Positions 1 to 9,310 are shown, counted from the stretch's first letter. The stretch: DNA of 64,000 nt from Ruminococcus flavefaciens (GCA_902777125.1 CACYSQ010000001.1:62001-126000); one strand, 5' to 3'. The notes: generated from the letters alone by a model not told the origin. A program made the numbers and translations.

Positions 1-263
1 CTGCGGTAACTGATATCCTCTTCCAGGAGGCAGGCTATGAGTGCCGTATTGTTTACGGTACCGGCAGAGGTGACAGCGATCACTACTGGAATCAGGTCAA
101 GGTGGACGGCAAGTGGCTCAACTACGATACCTGCAATACCTATGCCGGAGTAGAGGATATCGAGCTCACAACACCTCACCACTATCCGACCGGAGGCTAC
201 CGCGATACCGGCAACGGATATACGATAAAGCAGTACGTTTACGCTGATTACAGCGACAAGTGA
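1..263 (+). CDS. Transglutaminase-like domain protein, C-terminal fragment
   Basis: Only the last 86 codons are in the window; the frame begins at base 3 and ends at TGA 261-263. The visible part has the second half of a transglutaminase-like (papain-fold) domain: a His in the HYWNQVKVDGKW stretch, then the Asp of NYDTCN, which match the His and Asp of the Cys-His-Asp triad. The Cys should lie upstream of the window. Such domains are common in secreted or surface proteins of Ruminococcus, but no signal peptide can be seen here. It ends 22 bp before the next gene, so the two may be cotranscribed. Substrate unknown. Confidence 0.75.
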   Translation, partial: AVTDILFQEAGYECRIVYGTGRGDSDHYWNQVKVDGKWLNYDTCNTYAGVEDIELTTPHHYPTGGYRDTGNGYTIKQYVYADYSDK

Positions 264-285
264 TAGACACGGAGGAAGGAAAGAA

Positions 286-1041
286 ATGGAAGGAAATATG
301 AAGAGAAAAATGACAGCTATTGCCGCAGCAGCACTCGTTTTCACAGCGGCAGCAGCTTCGTGCAGCGAGGTGGACAGCACCAGGAGCTCTGTAACGGTAA
401 ATGTCAACAGCAGCTCGGAGGCTTCCTCCGAGAACGCATCGGGAAGCACTGAGGCTTCCTCAGAAGAAAAGACATCGGAAAAGACGACTAAGGACTCGAC
501 AGAGGAGGCGTCCGAGAAGAAGACCGAGGCTGATACCGAAGCTTCCTCCGAGGAAAATACCGAGGAGGCTACTGAGAAGCAGACTGAGGCTCAGACCGAG
601 GCTCCCACTGAAAAGCCCACCGAGGCTTACACTCAGGCACCTCAGTTCACAGGCACAGCAGTAAGTCCAGCATACCTCGGACAGCCCTTTGCCTCATTCT
701 CGGGCGTATACGGCACACAGTACTTTGAGCAGGTAGTGCCCTCCTGCATACCGATAGGCGATGACAGCGATATGTACGTCTATGAGTACAGCGGCATGAA
801 GGTGCAGTGCTACTCTGAGGGCGGAGTAAAGTACGCTGCAAGCATTCACATCGACGGCAGCAGCTATTCAACTCCCGAGGGCATTCACCCCGGCTCGTCA
901 AAGAGCGAGGTCGAGGCTGCATACGGTTCAGGCATCGTTCAGGGCAACGGCAACATCATCTACAGAGGCGGCGCCTATAACACCGAATTCACAATGAACG
1001 GAGACACGGTCTCCGCGATAGATTACGACCTCAACTACTGA
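286..1041 (+). CDS. Secreted or lipoprotein-like protein with acidic Thr/Glu-rich linker
   Basis: A 251-residue protein with a basic start, a hydrophobic segment ending AAAASCS (a plausible though not ideal lipobox), a stretch of about 80 residues made almost only of Ser, Thr, Glu and Lys (residues about 40-118), and a globular C-terminal domain of about 130 residues. The linker is repetitive (SSEE, TEAxTE units) and probably spans the cell wall. A GGAGG at 271-275 serves the ATG at 286; a second ATG at 298 is also possible and gives a more typical signal peptide. The C-terminal domain has an IHPGSSKSEVEAAYG motif seen in small secreted Firmicutes proteins of unknown role. I cannot assign a function. 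Confidence 0.75.
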   Translation: MEGNMKRKMTAIAAAALVFTAAAASCSEVDSTRSSVTVNVNSSSEASSENASGSTEASSEEKTSEKTTKDSTEEASEKKTEADTEASSEENTEEATEKQTEAQTEAPTEKPTEAYTQAPQFTGTAVSPAYLGQPFASFSGVYGTQYFEQVVPSCIPIGDDSDMYVYEYSGMKVQCYSEGGVKYAASIHIDGSSYSTPEGIHPGSSKSEVEAAYGSGIVQGNGNIIYRGGAYNTEFTMNGDTVSAIDYDLNY

Positions 1042-1056
1042 TAAGGGGGAACTGTT

Positions 1057-2463
1057 TTGGTTTTCAGCAGTCCCGTATTCCTTTTCATATTCCTGACGGC
1101 TGTATACATACTCTACCGCATAGTTCCCGGTACTACGGGAAAAAACGTGCTCCTGCTGGTGTTCAGCCTGCTTTTCTACACCTTCGGCGAACCGAAGGCG
1201 GTAGTTCTCATGCTGATATCCATAGTCATGAACTACCTGTTCGGACTTGTCATGGGGAGCGGCTCAAAGGCACGGAAGCCCGTTCTCGCAGCCGCAGTCA
1301 TAGCCAACCTCACCATGCTGGGCATATTCAAATATGCAGGCTTTGGTGCGGAAATGCTGAACAAGCTGCCGTTCGTGAGCGTGGCTGTTCCGAAGATAGC
1401 GCTGCCGATAGGAATATCCTTCTACACGTTCCAGGCAATGTCCTACGTCATCGACGCCTACAAGGAGCCGAAATACGTCCAGCGCAATATCTACAAGCTC
1501 GCGCTTTACATCACGTTCTTCCCGCAGCTCGTGGCAGGTCCTATCGTAAAGTATTACGACTTCGCGGATCAGATCGACCACCGCAGCTGCACTCCGGAAC
1601 GCACCGCGCAGGGCATCAGGAGGTTCATCTTCGGACTTTCAAAGAAGCTGCTGATAGCGAATACAATGGCGGTCGCAGCCGATTACGCCTACGGTCTCGG
1701 CACAGACGAGCTCTCGATGGGGCTCGCATGGCTCGGCGCCGTATCGTATCTTTTCCAGATATACTTTGATTTCAGCGGCTACAGCGACATGGCTATCGGA
1801 CTTGGTCTGATGTTCGGCTTCACCTTCCGCGAGAACTTCAACTACCCCTACATCTCTCAGAGTATGCAGGAATTCTGGCGCAGGTGGCACATATCCGTTT
1901 CCACATGGTTCAAGGAGTACCTCTATATCCCTCTCGGCGGCAACCGCAAGGGTAAGGTGCGGACTGCGATGAACAAGCTCATCGTCTTCTTCTGCACGGG
2001 TCTTTGGCACGGCGCAAGCCTCAATTTCATCGTGTGGGGACTCCTCAACGGAGCTTTCATGATGCTCGAATCCTACAGCATTCTCCAGCCTAAGAAGTGG
2101 CTGAGGCCCTTCCGCCACATCTACGCGGTATTCGTAACGCTCATAGCGTTTGTGTTCTTCCGTGCGGATAACCTCGCGGAGGCCTGCCGCTTTATCGGGA
2201 AGATGTTCGACCCGTCGGCGGGCGGAAGTGCGGAGCGCTCGATGCTGCTGAGCCAGCTCACGCCGATGTTCCTGATAATGCTCGTCATGGCGGTGATATT
2301 CTCCATGCCGGTCGTTCAGAAGCTCCGCGGCACCCTGAAGTCACAGCGGACGGCTGCGGCAGGGGAGGTATGCTCATACGCGGTGTCCCTCGTGATGCTG
2401 TTCGTCTGCATAGCTGCGCTTTCATCGGCAAGCTACAATCCATTCATCTATTTCAGATTTTAG
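1057..2463 (+). CDS. MBOAT family O-acyltransferase (AlgI/DltB-like)
   Basis: A polytopic membrane protein of 468 residues. The start is a TTG at 1057 behind AAGGGGGA; the N-terminus MVFSSPVFLF is the usual start of AlgI-type proteins. Family hallmarks visible are the PIGISFYTFQAMSYV segment, the FPQLVAGPIVKY segment, EFWRRWHISVSTWFKEYLYIPLGGNRKG, and the presumed catalytic His in GLWHGAS (about residue 317). MBOAT proteins of this clade move acyl groups, usually acetyl, across the membrane onto extracellular polysaccharide. The next gene is a DHHW/AlgX-like partner starting 9 bp downstream, the usual two-gene pairing for polysaccharide O-acetylation. The actual polymer is not known. Confidence 0.92.
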   Translation: MVFSSPVFLFIFLTAVYILYRIVPGTTGKNVLLLVFSLLFYTFGEPKAVVLMLISIVMNYLFGLVMGSGSKARKPVLAAAVIANLTMLGIFKYAGFGAEMLNKLPFVSVAVPKIALPIGISFYTFQAMSYVIDAYKEPKYVQRNIYKLALYITFFPQLVAGPIVKYYDFADQIDHRSCTPERTAQGIRRFIFGLSKKLLIANTMAVAADYAYGLGTDELSMGLAWLGAVSYLFQIYFDFSGYSDMAIGLGLMFGFTFRENFNYPYISQSMQEFWRRWHISVSTWFKEYLYIPLGGNRKGKVRTAMNKLIVFFCTGLWHGASLNFIVWGLLNGAFMMLESYSILQPKKWLRPFRHIYAVFVTLIAFVFFRADNLAEACRFIGKMFDPSAGGSAERSMLLSQLTPMFLIMLVMAVIFSMPVVQKLRGTLKSQRTAAAGEVCSYAVSLVMLFVCIAALSSASYNPFIYFRF

Positions 2464-2472
2464 GAGGCGGAC

Positions 2473-3858
2473 ATGAACAAGAATGTACTGTACCGCCTCT
2501 ATGCGGCGGCTTTTGTGGGAGTATGCCTTGTACCCTCGGCACTCATGCCGGTGGTGAAGAACAGCTCCAACAAGGAAAAGCGAACGCTTGCGGCGTTCCC
2601 GAAGGTGAAGACCGAGTCGGGGAAGCTCAATTTCGACTATTTCAGCCAGTTCGAGGACTGGTTCTCGGACCACATGGCTCTGCGTCAGCAGCTCGTTACT
2701 GCGGACGGCAGGCTCAGAGCCTCACTGTTCGGTACATCTGCCAATTCCGACGTCATCGTCGGTACGGACGGCTGGCTGTACTACGCCGCCACCTCGGACG
2801 ACTATCTCAGGCTTAATACCCTGAGTGAGCGCGGCGTAAGCAATATCACCCATAATCTCGGTATGATAGCCGACTACTGCGAAAAAAACGGCGCTGAGTT
2901 CATCTTCACCTCGGCACCGAACAAGAATACCCTCTACTGGGAGCATATGCCTTTCAACTATATCCCCAGCGACAACAGGAGCAATTACGAGAGGATAGCC
3001 GGAAAGCTTGCCGATAAGGCTTGGTTCTGCGATATGAAGCAGGTCATAGCCTCGGCTGATTCGAGCATTCCGCTCTACCACAAGACCGATACCCACTGGA
3101 ACAACCTCGGCGCTTACGTTGGTCATGCCGGTATCATGGATAAGCTCGGCAGGGAATACTGTCCCGCCGGAAGCAGCTGGTTCACCCGGAACGACCGTCT
3201 CGGCGACCTTGCGGCGATGCTCTATCCGGCTGAGGAAGCTAAGGATATGCAGGTGTACAATGACTATGAGTATACCTACGTCTACGACGGACGCTTCAAT
3301 GCGCTCGACGACGTCACGATCAATACCCACTGCGATAAGGGCGAGGGCGAGCTGCTGATGTTCCGCGATTCCTACGGCGAGGCGATACTGCCCTATATGG
3401 CGGAATGCTTTGCAAAGGCGGAGTTCTCCCGTGCAGTGCCGTACAGACTGGTCAACGTCAACGGCAAGACCGTCATAATCGAGATAGTCGAGCGAAATCT
3501 CGGCGATCTTCAGAAATACGCACCGCTGATGCCTGCACCGGAGGCTGACATAAGCGGTCTTTCACCCAAGACCTGCGAGGACGGCGATACCGTCATAAAG
3601 GTCGAGGATAACGGTATGTTCCGGCACATCTACGGCGCTCTGCCGGACGGTTTCTTCAGCGGAGACAGCTCCGTGATCTACGTCACCGCAGGCGGCAGGA
3701 CCTATGAGGCTTTCAGCTGCTATGAGGAGAGAAAGCTCGGGGAGGGCTGCCGTGATAACGGATTTTCGCTGTATATAGCCTCGGACGAGGATATCAGCGC
3801 AGATGATATAACTGTGACCGTGCTGAACGGCGACGGCAGTGCGGTAAGAACAAAATGA
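2473..3858 (+). CDS. DHHW/AlgX-like extracellular acetyltransferase partner
   Basis: A 461-residue protein with one N-terminal hydrophobic segment (signal anchor) and an SGNH-hydrolase-like domain. The DTHWNNLGAY motif at about residues 206-215 is the signature Asp-x-His-Trp of the DHHW/AlgX family; the FEDWFSDHMALRQQLV stretch near residue 55 and MFRDSYGEAILPY near residue 296 (probable Ser of the triad) also fit. These proteins take acetyl from the MBOAT partner encoded just upstream and place it on a glycan outside the membrane. The start is ATG 2473 after AGGAGG. The C-terminal 110 residues look like an added beta-rich domain. Confidence 0.88.
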   Translation: MNKNVLYRLYAAAFVGVCLVPSALMPVVKNSSNKEKRTLAAFPKVKTESGKLNFDYFSQFEDWFSDHMALRQQLVTADGRLRASLFGTSANSDVIVGTDGWLYYAATSDDYLRLNTLSERGVSNITHNLGMIADYCEKNGAEFIFTSAPNKNTLYWEHMPFNYIPSDNRSNYERIAGKLADKAWFCDMKQVIASADSSIPLYHKTDTHWNNLGAYVGHAGIMDKLGREYCPAGSSWFTRNDRLGDLAAMLYPAEEAKDMQVYNDYEYTYVYDGRFNALDDVTINTHCDKGEGELLMFRDSYGEAILPYMAECFAKAEFSRAVPYRLVNVNGKTVIIEIVERNLGDLQKYAPLMPAPEADISGLSPKTCEDGDTVIKVEDNGMFRHIYGALPDGFFSGDSSVIYVTAGGRTYEAFSCYEERKLGEGCRDNGFSLYIASDEDISADDITVTVLNGDGSAVRTK

Positions 3859-3895
3859 GGGACTGAATGAAGTCCCCGGGAAAGGGCTGAACAGA

Positions 3896-4690
3896 ATGAA
3901 ATACAACAGGATAATGGCATTCGCGGCAGCTGCGGTTCTCGCAGCAGTGCCGGTCATGAGCGTAACGGCAGCAGATACAAAAACGATATCTGTATCGCCT
4001 GTGCTTGAAGATTTCAATAAGAACGACGTCAACGGAAGGGTCATAGTCAGGATCCCCGATGAGCTCACCGCAAATGCAGTGATAGACTTCTCCTCGCCCG
4101 AGGGAAAGAGCATAGCCTACTATAACAGCGAGCTCGAAGCCTCAAATGTCTACACCTTCGATATCGAGGGAAGGGATAATACCTCCAAGGACTACCGCAG
4201 CTATGTAATGCACATAAGCTTCACTGACAAGCTGAACGGTTCCGCGACCTCTGCACTCGACCTCATTATCGAGGTTCCGGACGGCGCCGAGAATGAAAAG
4301 AGTTTCACGGTCTATGACTACACCTTCAAGAAAACGTCTGAGGAGAGCCCGGAGCAGTTCATATACGTTGATGAGCCTTTTACCGGCGAAAAGATAGGCG
4401 ATGTATACTATCCCATGACCTATCTTGTGAATACCGGCAGCTTCATGATGGGCGATGTCAACGGTGACGGCAAGATAACTGCCGTTGATGCTTCGCAGGT
4501 GCTTGTTGAGTACACAAAGCTGACTGACGGAAGCGGTGATTTCGACGCCAGGAAGAAAAAAGCCGCCGATGTTAACGCTGACGGAAAGATAACTGCTACC
4601 GATGCCTCAGCGATACTTATCTACTACGCTGAGCTTACCGACAAGGGCAGCGCAAAATGGCCCTTCGAGAAAACAGAGGATCAGACCTGA
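3896..4690 (+). CDS. Secreted dockerin-containing protein of unknown function
   Basis: A 264-residue protein with a signal peptide (residues 1 to about 26, ending VTAAD), an unrecognised beta-type domain (about 27-175) and a C-terminal type I-like dockerin (about 180-255). The dockerin shows two calcium loops, DVNGDGKITAVDASQVL and DVNADGKITATDASAIL, each followed by a helix. This marks it as a protein displayed on a cohesin scaffold. It lies 37 bp behind the DHHW gene and is probably cotranscribed with the O-acetylation pair, which links a cellulosome-borne protein to polysaccharide acetylation. Its dockerin differs from that of the three glycanases in the window, suggesting another cohesin partner. 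Confidence 0.85.
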   Translation: MKYNRIMAFAAAAVLAAVPVMSVTAADTKTISVSPVLEDFNKNDVNGRVIVRIPDELTANAVIDFSSPEGKSIAYYNSELEASNVYTFDIEGRDNTSKDYRSYVMHISFTDKLNGSATSALDLIIEVPDGAENEKSFTVYDYTFKKTSEESPEQFIYVDEPFTGEKIGDVYYPMTYLVNTGSFMMGDVNGDGKITAVDASQVLVEYTKLTDGSGDFDARKKKAADVNADGKITATDASAILIYYAELTDKGSAKWPFEKTEDQT

Positions 4691-4705
4691 TAAAACAAAT
4701 AAAAA

Positions 4706-4745
4706 CGAAAACAGCTGCCGCAATGGCAGCTGCTTTCGATTTTTG
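4706..4745 (+). terminator. Rho-independent terminator
   Basis: Eight-base stem CAGCTGCC / GGCAGCTG (4712-4719 with 4725-4732), extended by GAAA/TTTC on the outside, followed by a short T run. It ends the transcript of the acetylation genes. Confidence 0.85.
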
Positions 4746-4933
4746 GGGGACATTATAATCGGTGATGGAGCAAAGCGGGCGATAATGATACCGCTAACCT
4801 TGCTTCAGCACCGATGGTGCTGAACCGTAAGGGGAGAGACCCTTGCGGGGAGCGGCCGCAGCTTACGGGCTTGCTGCGGACTGCTTCGTATCTCCGCGCC
4901 AGTGATGCGGAGATACGCGGATCTTATTTTATA
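4746..4933. other. Non-coding spacer with hairpins
   Basis: No gene seen. It holds a perfect 11-bp inverted repeat, 4887-4897 with 4907-4917 (CGTATCTCCGC), and a shorter one at 4804-4824. The former lies directly after the stop of the minus-strand glucanase gene and could stabilise or end its transcript, but there is no clear T run. Confidence 0.5.
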
Positions 4934-7900
4934 TTACTTTTTGTAGGTTACCCAGAGATAACGTGCATAGAGCGGAACGTTGCCATTGAAGTCCTTGAGC
5001 CAGTCTCTTATGCCGGAATCGAGAAGTGCTGAGCCGGGCCATGCGTTCATCATGATCTTGCCGGGTGTGCGGGGGATATCCTGAGTTGCACGGTAGACTT
5101 CTCTGCCGTCAACGAACCATGCAATGTGGTCGGGCTGCCAGTCGAAGCCGTAGGTGTGGAATTCCTTCGAGGAATCGAAGCCGAGGTCATACATATACTC
5201 ATGCTTTCCGACGCCGTTGGTGTAGTAGTTGAACTGTACCTTTGTGGTGTCCTTGCCGAGGATCTCGATGTCGATCTCGTCCCAAGGATTATTGTCGGAG
5301 GGACCTGTGTAGGTGAAGAACGAGGAAACAACGCCGTCATTCTTCATAGCCTGCATAGAGCACTCATAGTAGCCGTAGTGGTAGAAATTGTTTGTGCGGT
5401 ACTCACCGCCGGAATAATGGGGATCCCAGTTGGGGTTCCTGTCGTTTGTCCACTTCTGGTCAACGCTGAGCTCGAGGTGGTCGCCCTTGATCTGAGCATT
5501 GCGCTTATACCACCAGCAGTCGAAGGGACTGCCGTTGGTCCAGCCGTCCGATGCGAAGAAATCGCCCGAATTACCTGTGCGGAAGTCTGAGATCATGTCG
5601 GCACTGCTGTCCATGGGAGTTCCCTTGTCAGGGATACCGGCATAGAATGCAGGACCGGGCTGAGTTGTAGTAGTGGTCGTAGTTGTTGTGGAGGTAGTAG
5701 TAGTGGTAGTAGTTGTTGTCGTCGTTGTAGAGGTCTGAGTAGTTGTGGTAGTGGTAGGAGTGGTGGTCGTGGTAGTTGTTACCGGAGCAGTAGTCGTAGT
5801 CGTCACAGGCGGCTTGCTGGAATAGGACTCCGGAAGTGTTGCAATGAGATTGAGCTTATACTTCTGTATAGCGAGAGCGTCCTTGTTTGTGATACCGTTG
5901 CCGTTCTCGCTGACGTCAGCGTTTCTCTCGCCATTGGGAGTGAGCTTGTACTTGTCAGCATTCGTTATGGACTGCATGATGAACACAGCGTCAGCCATGT
6001 TTACCACACCGTCACAGTTCGCATCGCCCCACAAGATATCATCGGGGGGATCAATGATGACCGATGAGGGTGCCTCCACAGCCGAAATGAGGTAGGTGAG
6101 AGGCGAATTCCAGTAAATGGTTATCTCGTTTGTGGAATAGCTCTCGGAATTGTCAACATAGCACTTTGCAGCAGGTGCGGACTCGCAGTAAGCCTTAGCA
6201 GCGCTGTCCTCGAGGGACTGGTCAACACCGCCGACGAGCATTCCCTTCATCGCCTTGCCTGCCGCCATTGAGGGACGGTGGTGGGGATTTTTCGGGGAGA
6301 CCGTACCGTAGCCGGTCACGAAGCTTGTTCCGAGCGGATTGACGCCGAGGAGGTAGTCGAGCTGGCTCTCGGCAGCGTTGAGGTAGCTGGCCTTTCCGGT
6401 GAGGTTATAAGCGAGCGAGAGAACGAGACCCTTGTTGGCAACGTCCATATTGCTGCCCCATGCGTACCTCTTGATAGCGACTCCGTAGGGGGCGGACTGG
6501 GAATTTGAGAGAAGCGAATCAGCCTCAGTGAGGATAGCGCTCTCCGCCTTCTTGTAGGCAGCATTGCCCTTGTCGATGTCCTTCATGGTGAGGAGTGCGA
6601 TAGCGGGATATCCTCCCATATCGGACCAGCCGAGCTCACCGTTGATAGTTGTGATCGCGTCAAGGTAGCTTGCATCGCCTGTTGCACGATACATCTGAGC
6701 AGCAGCCCATGAACGCTCGTCCTTGTCGTTATTGTAGAAGTCAGCGTAATCGCCTGTAACGATGTCGCTGGGATTTGTGAGAGTATAATTGGGGTTCTGC
6801 CTGAGCCAAGCCCACGCCTTTTCAGCGCACGAGAGGCACTTCTGGGCAAAGGAGGCGTCAACGTCCTTGTAGAACTCATAGGCAAGAGCCATTGAAGCGC
6901 AGAAGTCAGCGGTCGCAGTAGAGGAAACAGGAGTTACGAAGAGCTCGTCTGTCTCTGCGGTAGGTGCAACGTAGCCCGGGAACTTCTTGCAGGAAACCTT
7001 GTGGTAAACACCGCCGGAGCTCTCCTGCATCTTCATCATCCATTCGAGCTCGAAACGAGCCTCGTCGAGGACATCGGGAACGCCGTTGCCGCTTTCTGCG
7101 ATGCCGATATTGTCTCCGTAAGCGGAGGGATCAGCCTGATAAGCGTAGAGAAGGTCAGCAATGGTCTTTGCAGCCGGAACGACATATCTGCCGTAGTCGC
7201 CTGCATCGTGCCAGCCGCCGGAAACGTCGATCTTGTTGTTTGTGCCGTAAACCGTAGCGAGCGTGTTATGGCAGGCAGCGTGGCCGAAATCAGCGTCCTC
7301 CACCTGAACGCCGCAGCGCTGGAGGTAGAGCATTCTGACTGAATCGTCAAGGAGATTTTTGTAAACGCCGTTTTTGATCTCGAAGGTGTAGGACTTCTCG
7401 AGACCTTCGCACTTGATGTAATACTTTCCGGCTTCCTTGACGGACGAGAAATCGCCCTGCCAGTTCGTCTCGTTAGCGGAGGTATTGCTCATCGGGCTGC
7501 TGAGATCGCCCGTATAAACGGTAGCACCGGTGTCAGCGTTCACGACCTCAAACTTTGTCTGGTTCGTAACGCCGCGGAATACCGCGATCTTTCTGCTTTC
7601 GGGCTTATAGCCGACCTGATTGATATTTATGTTATTCTCTGTAGTTGAAGTGCTGCCGTAATCGACTCTGCTGTCGTCGATCAGCTCAAGAGAAACGTTG
7701 TCGATGTAGATAGTGTGAGGCGGAAGTGAGCCGCCGTCCTTTTCCTGAAGACCGCAGTTGAAAACGAGCTTGGACATGATATCGGTATCGTATTCCATAG
7801 TGAACTCGTGGTCAACGGTCTGCGGAGTGGGGGTAAGATCAAGGCCGTCCCAGACGTAAGCCTGATATTTGCCGCCGTTCTGCTGGATCATGCCCTCGAC

Positions 7901-8230
7901 GAAGCGGTTAGTGGTCGAGGAAATATCGTATCTGAGGCGATAAACGCCGTTCTTGTAAAGCGGGATAATGTCGTAGTAAGCCTGTACCGAATAAGTTACC
8001 TCACCGGTAGAGTCTATCTTGAGAGCGAGTGCGCCGTTCTCAGTCGTAAGAGTGCATTTTCCGCCGGATTCCTTGTAGATGTCCCACTTGCTCGTTCCGG
8101 TCTCGAAAGTGGAGTTTTTGATGATGTTTTCAGCCGCGTAGGTAACAGCGGTCGAAACGGGCATGGCAGAAGCCATGACAGCGCAGGCGGCAGCAACAGC
8201 TGCGATGCGCCTGAAAGAACTGATCTTCAT
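4934..8230 (-). CDS. Cellulosomal GH9 - dockerin - GH16 bifunctional glucanase
   Basis: A 1098-residue secreted enzyme. Start chosen at ATG 8230 because a GAGGGGGG ribosome site precedes it and a typical signal peptide follows (ends near VTYAAEN). Order: carbohydrate-binding module of CBM4/9 type (about 35-190), CelD-type Ig domain (about 195-280, starting ININQVGYKP), GH9 catalytic domain (about 285-720; HDAGDYG holds the catalytic Asps, NPHHRPS and STNEITIYWNSPL hold conserved His and Glu), dockerin (about 732-797), Thr-rich linker (about 811-860), then GH16 (about 875-1098) with DEIDIEILG carrying the Glu/Asp/Glu catalytic triad of licheninases. It should cut beta-1,4 and mixed-linkage glucans on the cellulosome. 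The dockerin is internal rather than terminal. Confidence 0.93.
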   Translation of the reverse strand: MKISSFRRIAAVAAACAVMASAMPVSTAVTYAAENIIKNSTFETGTSKWDIYKESGGKCTLTTENGALALKIDSTGEVTYSVQAYYDIIPLYKNGVYRLRYDISSTTNRFVEGMIQQNGGKYQAYVWDGLDLTPTPQTVDHEFTMEYDTDIMSKLVFNCGLQEKDGGSLPPHTIYIDNVSLELIDDSRVDYGSTSTTENNININQVGYKPESRKIAVFRGVTNQTKFEVVNADTGATVYTGDLSSPMSNTSANETNWQGDFSSVKEAGKYYIKCEGLEKSYTFEIKNGVYKNLLDDSVRMLYLQRCGVQVEDADFGHAACHNTLATVYGTNNKIDVSGGWHDAGDYGRYVVPAAKTIADLLYAYQADPSAYGDNIGIAESGNGVPDVLDEARFELEWMMKMQESSGGVYHKVSCKKFPGYVAPTAETDELFVTPVSSTATADFCASMALAYEFYKDVDASFAQKCLSCAEKAWAWLRQNPNYTLTNPSDIVTGDYADFYNNDKDERSWAAAQMYRATGDASYLDAITTINGELGWSDMGGYPAIALLTMKDIDKGNAAYKKAESAILTEADSLLSNSQSAPYGVAIKRYAWGSNMDVANKGLVLSLAYNLTGKASYLNAAESQLDYLLGVNPLGTSFVTGYGTVSPKNPHHRPSMAAGKAMKGMLVGGVDQSLEDSAAKAYCESAPAAKCYVDNSESYSTNEITIYWNSPLTYLISAVEAPSSVIIDPPDDILWGDANCDGVVNMADAVFIMQSITNADKYKLTPNGERNADVSENGNGITNKDALAIQKYKLNLIATLPESYSSKPPVTTTTTAPVTTTTTTTPTTTTTTQTSTTTTTTTTTTTTSTTTTTTTTTQPGPAFYAGIPDKGTPMDSSADMISDFRTGNSGDFFASDGWTNGSPFDCWWYKRNAQIKGDHLELSVDQKWTNDRNPNWDPHYSGGEYRTNNFYHYGYYECSMQAMKNDGVVSSFFTYTGPSDNNPWDEIDIEILGKDTTKVQFNYYTNGVGKHEYMYDLGFDSSKEFHTYGFDWQPDHIAWFVDGREVYRATQDIPRTPGKIMMNAWPGSALLDSGIRDWLKDFNGNVPLYARYLWVTYKK

Positions 8231-8398
8231 GTTGAATACCCCCCTCATTGGTATTTCCGGCGTGCGAGCCGGATGCAACGATTTACTTATAGATTTATTA
8301 TAAGTCAGAAATAGCTGAAAAGTATATAACATTTATGACAAAAATAGTAAAATCATGACATATAGTTAGCTTATACAGGCGGCTGCGATGCCCTTGCG

Positions 8399-8584
8399 TC
8401 GGGATTATGAGAACTCACCGGGGGTGATTTTCTGAGGGAAGGTCCACTCCCGGACAGGCTTTATTCTGACTTTTCCGCAATGGTATATGTTCACGCACAA
8501 AAAAATCCGGAAGCTTTTTATGCTTCCGGACGTTTTGAATCATCGTGGAAAACTAAGGCAAGGCTCGGAACAGAGCTGAAAGCG
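8399..8584 (-). repeat. Dispersed terminator-bearing repeat, copy A
   Basis: Read on the minus strand this matches copy B (59044-59256, plus strand) over most of its length: a CTGTTCCGAGCCTT block, the TCCGGAAGC hairpin with T run, a CAATGGTATA block, AGAATAAAG, and TTCCCTCAGAAA followed by AGTTCT. It is diverged but collinear. It sits just after the 3' end of the zinc-ribbon gene. Confidence 0.7.
8500..8532 (-). terminator. Rho-independent terminator inside repeat copy A
   Basis: Nine-base stem TCCGGAAGC / GCTTCCGGA (8506-8514 with 8522-8530). On the minus strand it is followed by seven T, so it would end the transcript of the gene at 8660-9058. Confidence 0.8.
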
Positions 8585-8659
8585 CTTCCGTCAGAACGGC
8601 TTGTCCCGATGGATTCGCGCAGCTTCTGCATGAGCAGTGCGATCATGTCTGACGCTGCC

Positions 8660-9058
8660 TTATTTTAGCATATCGCCGCAGTGGAGGCAGTATTTTTCGC
8701 CTGCCGGGGTAGGTTTGCCGCAGTTCGGACATTTCATGGTATCGTTGCTGATAAATGACGTTGCAGTTTCCGGGTGCTGAGCGTTGTTGAATTCCGGCTG
8801 ACCCAGGGGCGCATTGTAATTATAGCCGTTTGAGCTGGTCTTGCGGTTTATCTCGTAAACGTTCTCGCAGAGCTCACCGAAAGCGTAAAGTCCGAGGTTG
8901 GCGAGCCAGCTCACGAAGAACGCTACGGGAATGAAAAGTATGGTAATTCCGTCAGTTTCACCAGCCAAGACGAGACATAATATAGTCCCCGCGATGAAAG
9001 TGAGCCAGAACATTACCTGTGCCAGAACCTTGATCTTTCCGCCTGCATTACTAAACAT
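8660..9058 (-). CDS. Small membrane protein with C-terminal zinc ribbon
   Basis: A 132-residue protein with two hydrophobic segments (about residues 13-32 and 38-58) and a C-terminal zinc ribbon, CPNCGKPTPAGEKYCLHCG, with four Cys in two CxxC knuckles. The start at 9058 follows GGAGG. The architecture is common in Firmicutes and its role is unknown. It is divergent from the methionine synthase genes. Confidence 0.8.
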   Translation of the reverse strand: MFSNAGGKIKVLAQVMFWLTFIAGTILCLVLAGETDGITILFIPVAFFVSWLANLGLYAFGELCENVYEINRKTSSNGYNYNAPLGQPEFNNAQHPETATSFISNDTMKCPNCGKPTPAGEKYCLHCGDMLK

Positions 9059-9281
9059 ATGAATACCTCCAGTATAATAATAAATATATAACTATTGTAC
9101 ATCGGTACGCAACACTTGTCAAGAATTATGGCAAATATGCTGTAAAATTTGTGCGGTACGGCAATTTGCTGCGGCTTTTTTGTATATATTTTACAGCTTG
9201 TGAAAGCACTGCGCGGGGACAGAGCTGTTCCGATGGAGCCGTGCGGCAAACAGCACGATATCAGCTTTTGGCTCCAGACAC

Positions 9282-9310
9282 TTGACGTTTTCCCATTATT
9301 GTACTATAAT
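9282..9310 (+). promoter_or_regulatory. Sigma-A promoter of the methionine synthase operon
   Basis: TTGACG (9282-9287), 17-bp spacer, TATAAT (9305-9310), 31 bp before the start codon. I see no S-box, cobalamin or T-box leader between it and the gene. Confidence 0.85.

Larger units (their letters stand above)
8231..8659. other. Intergenic region with promoter and dispersed repeat copy A
   Basis: No protein gene seen. The 8231-8345 part is the leader of the glucanase gene, with an AT-rich promoter area on the minus strand (TATAAT reading across 8295-8303). The 8399-8584 part is copy A of a dispersed repeat also found at 59044-59256, and contains the terminator at 8500-8532. Confidence 0.55.

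Noticed and set aside
5640-5800. Trinucleotide repeat that looks like a microsatellite
   Set aside because: It is the Thr-codon linker between dockerin and GH16 in a good reading frame; the same holds for 61840-61900.
8510-8620. Small ORF on the minus strand ending KRPEA, similar in its end to one at 59031-59118
   Set aside because: The shared part is the dispersed repeat with its terminator stem; the upstream parts differ and indels between copies shift the frame, so it is not coding.
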